12,543 bases of DNA, taken from positions 1-12,543 of the forward strand of contig CAYNLI010000086.1 of NCBI GenBank assembly GCA_964398035.1. Reading direction: 5' to 3'. The position numbers and the translations under genes were made by a program. Origin of the DNA: Saonia sp964398035. Lineage in GTDB: Bacteria > Bacteroidota > Bacteroidia > Flavobacteriales > Flavobacteriaceae. The notes under the pieces were generated by a model. That model had not been told where the DNA came from and searched no databases. It was given only the letters and a program-made list of their open reading frames with translations. Below are positions 1 through 7,630 of this stretch, piece by piece. Every line of letters starts with the position of its first letter. The stretch's first letter is position 1.

Positions 1-1461
1 TCTAGGTAAATCACCTTCTCCTTTTAAAGGTAAATTAGACCTTCCCATTAAATAAGTGTCTACATGATGTGCGGCTTGCCTGCCTTCTGAAATTGCCCAA
101 ACAATTAAAGATTGCCCTCTCCTTTGGTCTCCGGCTACAAATACGCCAGGAATGTTGGTCATATAATTTTCAATAGAAGCTTTAATATTGGTTCTTGGAT
201 CTGCCTCTAAACCTAATTGTTCAGCAATGGTCATTTCTGAGCCTGTAAAACCAAGTGCTAAAAATACAAGTTGGCATTTCCATTCCTTTTCAGTTCCTGT
301 AACTTCCTTTAATATTGGTCTTTGCCCTGGAGTTTTGATCCATTCCACTTCTGTAGTGATCAACCCAGTTAGGTTTCCTTCTTTGTCCCCAATAAATTCT
401 TTTGTGGAAACACTAAAGAAACGTTCTGCGCCTTCTTTATGAGATGAACTTGTTTTTAAGCGCATGGGCCAAAATGGCCATGGCTGGCCTGTTGGGCGTT
501 CTGTGGTTCCTTTACCCATGATTTCAAAATTGGTAACAGAGGTGGCTCCTTGTCTTATTGATGTGCCAATACAGTCAGAACCTGTGTCACCACCACCAAT
601 TACAATAACATCTTTATCCGTGGCCATTATTTCTTCTCCCAGATCCTTTATGCCGTCAACACGTTTGTTATTTTGCTTAAGAAAATCCATAGCTTGTACA
701 ACTCCTTTTAAATCGGCACCTTTTACAGGTAGATTTCTTCTAACAGTTGCTCCACCACATAAAACTACAGCATCAAATTCTGTTTTAAGTTGGTCTGCTT
801 TGATGTCAACACCAATATGTACTCCTGTTTTAAAAATAATGCCCTCTTCTTCAAGTACTTCTACCCTTCTGTCAATAATATTTTTTTCCATTTTAAAATC
901 TGGAATGCCATATCTTAATAAACCGCCCACTTTTTCATCACGTTCATAAACGGTAACTAAATGACCAGCTCTATTTAACTGTTGTGCAGCCGCAAGACCT
1001 GATGGCCCTGAACCAACTACCGCAATTTTTTTGCCTGTTCTGGTAAGTGGTGGTTCTGCAGTTATCCATCCTTTTTTAAAGGCTGTTTCAACTATGTTCT
1101 TTTCAATGTTTTCTATGGTAACTGGGTCTTCATTAATGCCTAGTACACATGCTTCCTCACAAGGAGCAGGGCATAACCTGCCAGTGAATTCTGGAAAATT
1201 ATTGGTGGAATGGAGAATTTCAGTAGCCTTCTCCCATTTCCCTCTATAGATTGCATCATTAAAATCTGGAATCAGGTTGCCTAAAGGGCATCCACTATGA
1301 CAAAAAGGAACGCCACAATCCATACAACGAGCTCCTTGGTCTTTAAGCTCTTTTTCTTTCATTGGAAGAGTAAACTCTTTGTAATTTTTTATACGTTTTT
1401 TAACGGGAGCATATTTTTCTATCTCTCTGTCAAACTCCATAAATCCTGTAATCTTTCCCAT
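1..1461 (-). CDS. gltD: Glutamate synthase small subunit (NADPH-GOGAT beta), 3' end cut by window edge
   Basis: This is the NADPH-oxidising subunit of glutamate synthase. It passes electrons through FAD and iron-sulfur clusters to the large subunit, which makes glutamate from glutamine and 2-oxoglutarate in the cytoplasm. 487 codons are visible with no stop. The family is usually about 470-490 residues, so only a few codons should be missing beyond position 1. The start is ATG at 1461 (MGKITGFMEFDRE). Visible motifs: an N-terminal cysteine set C46, C49, C54, C58 (CMDCGVPFCHSGCP) and a second set C97, C101, C105 (CPAPCEEAC), as in the 4Fe-4S region of GltD; an FAD-binding GSGPSG at 150-155; an NADPH-binding GGGDTG at 289-294; and a second FAD segment VAGDQRRGQSL near residue 445. 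It starts 7 bases after the gltB stop, so the two are almost certainly co-transcribed. The same fold occurs in other FAD oxidoreductases, but the gltB neighbour settles the identity. Confidence 0.97.
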   Translation of the reverse strand, partial: MGKITGFMEFDREIEKYAPVKKRIKNYKEFTLPMKEKELKDQGARCMDCGVPFCHSGCPLGNLIPDFNDAIYRGKWEKATEILHSTNNFPEFTGRLCPAPCEEACVLGINEDPVTIENIEKNIVETAFKKGWITAEPPLTRTGKKIAVVGSGPSGLAAAQQLNRAGHLVTVYERDEKVGGLLRYGIPDFKMEKNIIDRRVEVLEEEGIIFKTGVHIGVDIKADQLKTEFDAVVLCGGATVRRNLPVKGADLKGVVQAMDFLKQNNKRVDGIKDLGEEIMATDKDVIVIGGGDTGSDCIGTSIRQGATSVTNFEIMGKGTTERPTGQPWPFWPMRLKTSSSHKEGAERFFSVSTKEFIGDKEGNLTGLITTEVEWIKTPGQRPILKEVTGTEKEWKCQLVFLALGFTGSEMTIAEQLGLEADPRTNIKASIENYMTNIPGVFVAGDQRRGQSLIVWAISEGRQAAHHVDTYLMGRSNLPLKGEGDLPR

Positions 1462-1468
1462 AGTCTAC

Positions 1469-4400
1469 TTATATAGTTTCCAATTTTTCTTTTTCTAACC
1501 TAATCAATGCTTGTTTGTATTCCTCTGGGAATACTTTAACAAATTTAGGCAGGCATTCTTCCCAATCTTCTAATATTCGTTGTGCCAACGGGCTTAATGT
1601 GGTATTGTAATGATTTTCTATCAATTCTTTTAACTGTGCAATATCATTGTCCTCATCAACTGCTAAAAGATTCAAAGCTTCCATATTGCAGTTTTTTTCA
1701 AAAGTGCCGGCTTCATCATAAACATAAGCAATACCGCCGCTCATTCCTGCGCCAAAATTCCTACCGACTTTTCCTAATATTACTGCAATCCCTCCAGTCA
1801 TATATTCACACCCATGATCTCCTATGCCTTCTACTACAGCTTTAGCACCAGAATTTCTTACACAGAATCTTTCGCCGGCCTTACCATTTATATATACCTC
1901 CCCAGCGGTTGCACCATAGAGCGTAACGTTTCCTGTAATTACATTGTCTTCTGGTTTAAGGGTAGATTTGTCAGGTACCTTTATAATTAATTTAGCTCCA
2001 GAAAGACCTTTGCCTAAATAGTCATTAGTATTTCCATTGACTATCATGGTTAGTCCTTTGGTGGCAAAACCTCCAAAACTTTGCCCAGCAGAACCTGTAA
2101 AATTCAATCTTAGGGTATTTTCTGGCAAACCTTCTGCACCATAAATTTTTGAAATCTCATTACTTATGATTGCTCCAATAGTTCTATCTGTATTGCAGAT
2201 AGGAAAGTCCAATGTTATTTTTTCTTTTCTAAAAAGTGCAGGGTGTGCTTGTTCAATAATGTCAAATTCTATTGAATTAAATACATCGTGTTCTTGTTTT
2301 TCTGTATTGTATAATTTGGTTCCACTTGGGACATCCACTTGGTATAATATTGGCGATAGATCAATGCCGGCAGCTTTGTAATGTTCCAATGCTTTTTTGC
2401 GATCCAATTTTTGAACTTGCCCAACCATCTCATTGATGGTCTTGAAGCCCAACTGCGCCATAATTTCACGAAGTTCTTGAGCAACAAAGTACATGTAGTT
2501 TACTATGTGTTCTGGTTTTCCCTTGAATTTTTTTCTTAGCTCTGGATTTTGGGTCGCAATACCTACGGGGCATGTATTTAAATGGCATACACGCATCATA
2601 ATACATCCTGATGCCACTAATGGTGCAGTTGCAAAACCAAATTCTTCCGCGCCCAATAAACAGGCAATGGCTACATCTCTACCAGTTTTCAATTGTCCGT
2701 CACACTCCAATACTATTCTGTTTCTTAAGTCATTGAGGACAAGGGTTTGTTGTGCCTCGGCAATTCCCAGTTCCCATGGTAGACCTGCATGCTTTAATGA
2801 TGTCAAAGGTGATGCTCCGGTGCCACCATCAAAACCAGAAATTAATATTACATCTGCTTTGGCTTTGGCAACACCTGCTGCAACGGTTCCTACTCCTACT
2901 TCTGATACTAATTTCACATTGATTCTTGCTTTTCTATTTGCTGATTTTAAATCAAAGATTAATTGAGATAAATCTTCAATGGAATAGATATCGTGATGCG
3001 GAGGTGGGGAAATTAACCCTACATAAGGTGTTGAATTTCTGGTTTTCGCAATGGCAGGGTTTACCTTAGGTCCAGGCAGTTGCCCGCCCTCACCTGGTTT
3101 GGCACCTTGGGCCATTTTAATCTGTATTTCCTTAGCGCTAGTCAGATAATTGGAAGTCACTCCAAACCTTCCAGAGGCCACTTGCTTAATGGCGCTATTT
3201 CTCCAATCCCCAGTTTGATTTTTGTAAAAACGTTCAGCATCCTCACCACCTTCACCAGAATTACTTTTCCCTCCAATTCTGTTCATGGCAATGGCTAAAT
3301 TTTCATGGGCTTCCTTACTAATGGAGCCATAGGACATGGCGCCAGTTTTAAACCTTTTCACAATTTCTGTCCAAGGTTCTACTTCTTCAATTGGGATTGG
3401 GTCGTAATTAGAAAACTCAAACAATCCTCTTATGGTCATTAGATTTTTGGACTGCTCATTTACCAATTTAGCATATTCCTTATAGGTTTCAGGCTCATTG
3501 CTCCTCACTGCTTTTTGCAATTTTGCTACGGTCAGTGGGTTGAATAAATGTTTTTCTCCATTTCTTCTCCATCTATACTGTCCTCCTATCTCCAAATCCA
3601 TGTTTGCAGATATTTCTTGTTCCTTAAATGCTTTTTTGTGGCGTTTGGATATTTCTTTTTCTATTTCATAAAGACCGTTCCCTTGTATTCTTGTTGGAGT
3701 ATTTGGGAAATATTTTTCAACTGTTTTGGTGTTTATTCCAATACATTCAAACAATTGAGAGCCTCTATAAGAGTTTAGGGTAGAAATCCCTATTTTATTC
3801 ATTACTTTAAGAATGCCTTTTCCAATTGCTTTGTTGTAATTTTTAATGGCTTCATCAAAGGTGAATTCTGTAATGTCATGTTCTTCAATTTGTTCGCCAA
3901 TGATTTCATTTACCAAGTATGGGTTTATGGCACTTGCCCCAAAACCGAACAGTAATGCAAAATGATGTACTTCTCTTGGTTCGGCTGACTCAATAATAAT
4001 GCTTAGTTTGGAACGCTTCCCCAATAATTGTAGCCCACTGTTAATATAAGAACAAGCTAATAAAGCTGGTATAGGAGCTTTGTCTTTGCTTATATTCCTA
4101 TCAGAAAGAATAATAATATTGGTTTCTTCATCTATTGCTTTTGCTGCTTGATCCAAAATAGACTCAAGTGCATCTTCCAAGCCGTTGTTTCCTTTGGCAA
4201 TATCATATAAAATAGGAATGGATAACACTTTATAATCTGGACTGGCGTCATAATTTTTTATTTTGTCCAAATCCTCTTTAGAGATTACTGGGTTTTGAAT
4301 TTTTAATTTTCGACAATGTAGTTCTGTTGTTTTAAAAATATTATGGTCGCTCCCTAATGTTAAGCTAATGTCTGTAATCAATTCTTCACGAATACCATCC

Positions 4401-5977
4401 AAAGGAGGGTTGGTCACTTGTGCAAACAATTGTTTAAAATAATTGTAAATCAATTGAGGACGATCAGACAATATAGCTATTGGGGTGTCAGACCCCATTG
4501 AACCAATAGGTTCCTTGGCACTTTTCCCCATTGGAAGAATTATAGTGTTGATATCTTCCAAGGTATATCCAAAAGCTGCTTTTCTTTTCTCCAAAGATTC
4601 TTCACCTAGAAAAAGAGGGCAGTCATTATAGGGAATATCTTTTAGGTGTACTAAATTGGCGTCTAGCCACTTTTTGTAAGGATGTTGTTTGGCTATCTTT
4701 TCTTTTACTTCCTCATCATTTACAATGCGACCCTCTTCCATATTGACCAAAAACATTTTTCCCGGCTCCAATCTTCCATGGAATTCTACATTTTCTGGTG
4801 CAATGTCCACAACTCCCGTTTCTGAGGACATTATTACATAACCATCCTTAGTAAGGGTATATCTAGAAGGTCTTAATCCGTTTCTGTCTAGAACAGCACC
4901 TATATAGTTGCCGTCTGTAAAAGGTACCGATGCTGGACCATCCCATGGCTCCATTAAGCAAGAGTTGTATTCGTAGAAAGCTCTTTTGGCTTCTGACATT
5001 TCAGTATTTTTCTCCCAAGCTTCAGGCACTAATATCATCATGACTTCTGGTAAAGAACGCCCAGTCATTAATAAAAGTTCCACTACCATATCCATGGTGG
5101 CAGAATCCGATTTGCCAGGCAAAATAATAGGAAGTATGTTTTTTATTTCATCACCAAACCAATCACTTTTTAAAAGTTCTTCCCTTGAGCGCATTCTTGA
5201 GACATTGCCTCTTAATGTGTTTATTTCACCATTATGGCACATATATCTAAATGGTTGGGCTAAATCCCAAGTTGGGAAAGTGTTGGTAGAGAACCTTTGG
5301 TGTACCAAAGCCAATCTTGTCACAACTCTAGAATCCATTAAATCCTTATAGTATAATTTAATATCATTAGGCATTAACAACCCTTTGAAAATGATAATTT
5401 TTGTTGATAAACTAGGGACGTAAAAGAATTGACTCTCGGATAACTTAGACTTTGTGATTTTATGCTCTGTTACTTTGCGAGCAATAAATAACTTTAAATT
5501 AAAATCAAAGGAATCTTGCTTGTCATTCTCTGTAGTAATGAAAACTTGTTTTACAAAAGGCTCGGTTTCTGCTGCAATTTTTCCAGGAATAGATTTATTG
5601 ATGGGAACGTTTCTCCATCCCAATAATTTTAGACCTTGTTTTTTTATATTTTCTTCAAAAATTGTAATACAATAATCTCTTTGGTTTTCTTTCTGTGGAA
5701 GAAAAACATTTGCAACGGCATAAGAACTTGGTTTTGGTAAATCAAAATCACAAACTTTATTAAAAAAGTCATGTGGGATATCTACTAGAATACCTGCTCC
5801 ATCTCCAGTTTTTCCATCAGCACTTACTGCTCCCCTGTGTTCTAATTTATCTAATATTTCTAAAGCCTTATGGATAATGTCATTTGACTTTTCTCCTTTA
5901 AGACTACAGATAAATCCTGCTCCACAGTTGTCGTGCTCAAATTCTGGCAAATACAGCCCTTGTTTTCTCAACTTCAT
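1469..5977 (-). CDS. gltB: Glutamate synthase large subunit (GOGAT alpha)
   Basis: This is the catalytic subunit of glutamate synthase (1502 residues; E. coli GltB is about 1490). It hydrolyses glutamine, channels the ammonia, and adds it to 2-oxoglutarate to give glutamate. Domains in order: a class II glutamine amidotransferase whose nucleophile should be C18 (HDNCGAGF), implying a removed 17-residue propeptide; the amidotransferase body with RFSTNTFPTWDLAQPFRYM near residue 230-250; a central domain with EPIGSMGSDTP near 490; the FMN-binding synthase domain (about 860-1190) with SPPPHHDIYSIEDL near 990; the 3Fe-4S cysteines C1125, C1131 and C1136 (CIMMRVCHLNTCPVG); and a C-terminal glycine-rich beta-helix (about 1260-1450, e.g. 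GKGLSGAKLII). All key residues are intact. The start is ATG at 5977, the only one that fits just before the propeptide and C18. gltD follows 7 bases downstream. Together with glutamine synthetase this forms the GS-GOGAT route of ammonium assimilation. Confidence 0.98.
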   Translation of the reverse strand: MKLRKQGLYLPEFEHDNCGAGFICSLKGEKSNDIIHKALEILDKLEHRGAVSADGKTGDGAGILVDIPHDFFNKVCDFDLPKPSSYAVANVFLPQKENQRDYCITIFEENIKKQGLKLLGWRNVPINKSIPGKIAAETEPFVKQVFITTENDKQDSFDFNLKLFIARKVTEHKITKSKLSESQFFYVPSLSTKIIIFKGLLMPNDIKLYYKDLMDSRVVTRLALVHQRFSTNTFPTWDLAQPFRYMCHNGEINTLRGNVSRMRSREELLKSDWFGDEIKNILPIILPGKSDSATMDMVVELLLMTGRSLPEVMMILVPEAWEKNTEMSEAKRAFYEYNSCLMEPWDGPASVPFTDGNYIGAVLDRNGLRPSRYTLTKDGYVIMSSETGVVDIAPENVEFHGRLEPGKMFLVNMEEGRIVNDEEVKEKIAKQHPYKKWLDANLVHLKDIPYNDCPLFLGEESLEKRKAAFGYTLEDINTIILPMGKSAKEPIGSMGSDTPIAILSDRPQLIYNYFKQLFAQVTNPPLDGIREELITDISLTLGSDHNIFKTTELHCRKLKIQNPVISKEDLDKIKNYDASPDYKVLSIPILYDIAKGNNGLEDALESILDQAAKAIDEETNIIILSDRNISKDKAPIPALLACSYINSGLQLLGKRSKLSIIIESAEPREVHHFALLFGFGASAINPYLVNEIIGEQIEEHDITEFTFDEAIKNYNKAIGKGILKVMNKIGISTLNSYRGSQLFECIGINTKTVEKYFPNTPTRIQGNGLYEIEKEISKRHKKAFKEQEISANMDLEIGGQYRWRRNGEKHLFNPLTVAKLQKAVRSNEPETYKEYAKLVNEQSKNLMTIRGLFEFSNYDPIPIEEVEPWTEIVKRFKTGAMSYGSISKEAHENLAIAMNRIGGKSNSGEGGEDAERFYKNQTGDWRNSAIKQVASGRFGVTSNYLTSAKEIQIKMAQGAKPGEGGQLPGPKVNPAIAKTRNSTPYVGLISPPPHHDIYSIEDLSQLIFDLKSANRKARINVKLVSEVGVGTVAAGVAKAKADVILISGFDGGTGASPLTSLKHAGLPWELGIAEAQQTLVLNDLRNRIVLECDGQLKTGRDVAIACLLGAEEFGFATAPLVASGCIMMRVCHLNTCPVGIATQNPELRKKFKGKPEHIVNYMYFVAQELREIMAQLGFKTINEMVGQVQKLDRKKALEHYKAAGIDLSPILYQVDVPSGTKLYNTEKQEHDVFNSIEFDIIEQAHPALFRKEKITLDFPICNTDRTIGAIISNEISKIYGAEGLPENTLRLNFTGSAGQSFGGFATKGLTMIVNGNTNDYLGKGLSGAKLIIKVPDKSTLKPEDNVITGNVTLYGATAGEVYINGKAGERFCVRNSGAKAVVEGIGDHGCEYMTGGIAVILGKVGRNFGAGMSGGIAYVYDEAGTFEKNCNMEALNLLAVDEDNDIAQLKELIENHYNTTLSPLAQRILEDWEECLPKFVKVFPEEYKQALIRLEKEKLETI

Positions 5978-6250
5978 AAAATATGGTATTTTCTCAAAAA
6001 TATCATTTTCTATGCATTATATACACTCCATTGAGCATAATGTAACAAAAAAAGAGGCGTTTGGAATATATTATTAAAAAATATTCATTTTCATTTTTTT
6101 GAAGAAGCTAATTTGAGATTATGATAAAAAGGAGAGGGTGTATGGGTTAAGTCTATTAGATTAACGGGGGTTTCATGTTAAAACATCAAAATTTAGGAGT
6201 CTTGCCCTAATATTTTATCAAAAAATATTTAAAATTTGACTATTTCATCA
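5978..6250 (-). promoter_or_regulatory. Non-coding leader/promoter region upstream of gltB
   Basis: This is about 270 bases of very AT-rich DNA between the gltB start and the terminator of the acyl-CoA dehydrogenase. No ORF of meaningful length was found on either strand. Since the dehydrogenase is closed by a terminator, gltB needs its own promoter here. On the minus strand, TATTTTTG at 6002-5995 matches the Bacteroidota -7 element (TAnnTTTG), but it has no good -33 partner and would leave only about 10 bases of leader. A second candidate is TTG (complement near 6044-6046) followed after about 22 bases by TATATAAT. Neither is convincing, so only the regional assignment is offered. Confidence 0.5.
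6015..6042. repeat. Imperfect inverted repeat in the gltB upstream region
   Basis: CATTAT at 6015-6020 is mirrored by ATAATG at 6037-6042, with an inner CTC (6026-6028) facing GAG (6033-6035), slightly off-centre. It lies about 40-65 bases before the gltB start, where an operator for nitrogen control could sit. Short arms in AT-rich DNA arise easily by chance, so a regulatory role is only a guess. Confidence 0.25.
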
Positions 6251-6279
6251 AATACCCCCTAATACTATTAGGGGGTATT
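6251..6279 (-). terminator. Rho-independent-type hairpin after the acyl-CoA dehydrogenase gene
   Basis: A perfect 13-bp stem (6251-6263 with 6267-6279) with a 3-base loop and a core of five C facing five G starts 6 bases past the dehydrogenase stop codon. On the minus strand the stem is followed by TTGATGAAATAG, a poor T-tract. On the plus strand it is followed by GAATTTTATTT. The position shows it serves the minus-strand gene and insulates gltB, but the weak T-tract means termination efficiency is uncertain. Confidence 0.8.
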
Positions 6280-6284
6280 GAATT

Positions 6285-7427
6285 TTATTTCTTGATAATG
6301 CTTCTTGAAATCACTATTTTTTGAATTTCCGACGTACCTTCATAAATCTGGGTGATTTTTGCATCTCGCATTAATCGTTCTACATGATAGTCTTTTACAA
6401 ACCCATTTCCACCATGTATCTGTACAGCTTCAATGGAGGTTTCCATGGCAACTTCAGAAGCGTATAATTTTGCCATGGCACTGGATAGGTCGTAGTTGTT
6501 CCCATTGTCTTTGTCCCAAGCAGATTTGTATACCAAATGTCTTGCGGCTTCAATCTTGGTATGCATATCTGCTAATTTAAATGCAATGGCTTGGTGGTTG
6601 CATATTTCTGTTCCAAATGTTTTTCTCTCTTTAGAGTATTTTAACGCCAGTTCATATGCGCCAGCAGCAATTCCCAATGCTTGTGCTGCTATACCTATAC
6701 GGCCACCAGCTAAAGTTTTCATGGCGAATTTAAAGCCAAAACCACCATCTCCTATTCTATTTTCTTTGGGTACTTTGACATCATTGAAGATTAAAGAATG
6801 CGTGTCACTTCCTCTAATTCCCAACTTGTTTTCTTTGGGGCCGATTACAAAACCGGGCATTCCTTTTTCTACAATAAGTACATTTATGCCTTTGTGTCCT
6901 TTTTCAATATCAGTTTGGGCAATTACTAGATAAGTGGAAGCGGTATTTCCATTAGTAATCCAGTTTTTGGTTCCGTTTAAAATATAATGGTCACCCTTGT
7001 CTATGGCGGTTGTTTTTTGTGAGGTGGCATCGCTCCCAGCTTCTGGTTCAGATAAACAAAATGCGCCAATAACTTCTCCACTGGCTAGTTTAGTTAAATA
7101 TTTTTCTTTTTGCGCTTCATTTCCATAAGCTTCAAGCCCCCAACAGACCAATGAGTTGTTTACGGAAACTACAACAGAAGCAGAAGCATCAATCTTGGAA
7201 AGTTCTTCCATGACAATGGCATAGGAAACTGTATCCAGCCCGCTTCCACCATATTTTGGGCTGACCATCATTCCTAAAAAACCCAATTCCCCCATTTTTT
7301 TTACCTGTTCTGCAGGGAATTTTTGAGCATCATCACGTTCTACAACACCAGGGAGTAGTTCATTTTGCGCAAAATCTCTTGCAGCTTGTTGAATCATGAG
7401 TTGTTCTTCTGAAAGAGTAAAGTCCAT
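6285..7427 (-). CDS. Acyl-CoA dehydrogenase, short-chain/butyryl-CoA type
   Basis: This FAD-dependent enzyme oxidises an acyl-CoA to the trans-2-enoyl-CoA and hands electrons to electron-transfer flavoprotein, as in beta-oxidation or branched-chain amino acid breakdown. It is 380 residues, the normal length for the soluble ACAD family. Visible motifs: an N-terminal helical domain starting LSEEQLMIQQAARDFA; the flavin-contacting segment CLSEPEAGSDA (124-134) and WITNG (156-160); RKTFG at 268-272; QIHGGNGF at 336-343; and the catalytic base E363 in QIYEGTSEIQK, the placement found in short-chain and butyryl-CoA dehydrogenases. The start is ATG at 7427, giving the expected N-terminus. It appears to be a single-gene unit with its own promoter and terminator. 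Chain-length and branched-chain specificity cannot be told from sequence alone, so no gene symbol is given. Confidence 0.96.
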   Translation of the reverse strand: MDFTLSEEQLMIQQAARDFAQNELLPGVVERDDAQKFPAEQVKKMGELGFLGMMVSPKYGGSGLDTVSYAIVMEELSKIDASASVVVSVNNSLVCWGLEAYGNEAQKEKYLTKLASGEVIGAFCLSEPEAGSDATSQKTTAIDKGDHYILNGTKNWITNGNTASTYLVIAQTDIEKGHKGINVLIVEKGMPGFVIGPKENKLGIRGSDTHSLIFNDVKVPKENRIGDGGFGFKFAMKTLAGGRIGIAAQALGIAAGAYELALKYSKERKTFGTEICNHQAIAFKLADMHTKIEAARHLVYKSAWDKDNGNNYDLSSAMAKLYASEVAMETSIEAVQIHGGNGFVKDYHVERLMRDAKITQIYEGTSEIQKIVISRSIIKK

Positions 7428-7436
7428 AGTAGAAAG

Positions 7437-7501
7437 ATATTATGTGTCAATGCACAAAGATATGTTTATTCTATATTATGTGAAATGTATTACCTTATGT
7501 G
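7437..7501. repeat. Three direct repeats TTATGTG (CACATAA on the minus strand)
   Basis: TTATGTG occurs at 7440-7446, 7476-7482 and 7495-7501. The first two copies extend to a shared 10-mer ATATTATGTG (7437-7446 and 7473-7482), 36 bases apart. They bracket the proposed acyl-CoA dehydrogenase promoter: one lies at the expected transcription start, one touches the -33 region, and one is just upstream. This layout would suit a regulator binding site, but no known operator was recognised. Confidence 0.4.
7455..7485 (-). promoter_or_regulatory. Candidate promoter of the acyl-CoA dehydrogenase gene
   Basis: On the minus strand TATCTTTG (7462-7455) matches the Bacteroidota -7 consensus TAnnTTTG exactly. 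19 bases further upstream is TTTC (7485-7482), a one-mismatch version of the -33 TTTG. Transcription would start near 7448, leaving about 20 bases of leader before ATG at 7427. Confidence 0.55.
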
Positions 7502-7537
7502 CAGGGATTATTTTTTGATTTTTAATATTCAAGAATG

Positions 7538-7567
7538 TTGTTTAAAAGGCAATTTTAAATATCTTTA
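7538..7567 (+). promoter_or_regulatory. Candidate promoter of the nhaD-exbB-exbD-tonB-folC unit
   Basis: TTG (7538-7540), a 19-base spacer, then TATCTTTA (7560-7567) matches the Bacteroidota pattern TTG-N19-TAnnTTTG with a single mismatch in the last base. Transcription would start near 7573, giving a leader of about 55-60 bases before the nhaD ATG. It is divergent from, and does not overlap, the proposed dehydrogenase promoter. Confidence 0.6.
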
Positions 7568-7630
7568 ACCAATAATGAGTCCAATCAATTTTTAATTGAA
7601 AACTAACTAGAAAAATCGATTTTGAACATA

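Noticed and set aside
464..949. 161-codon plus-strand ORF opposite gltD, and similar long opposite-strand ORFs over gltB (for example 2505-2966) and nhaD (8434-8904 minus)
   Set aside because: They are antisense shadows of strongly supported genes. Their translations show no recognisable domain and no hydrophobic or charge pattern typical of real proteins.
6131..6150. GGAGAGGG followed by ATG GGT TAA, a ribosome-site-like start-stop mini-ORF
   Set aside because: A two-codon ORF in AT-rich intergenic DNA is expected by chance, and Bacteroidota genes rarely use strong Shine-Dalgarno sites.
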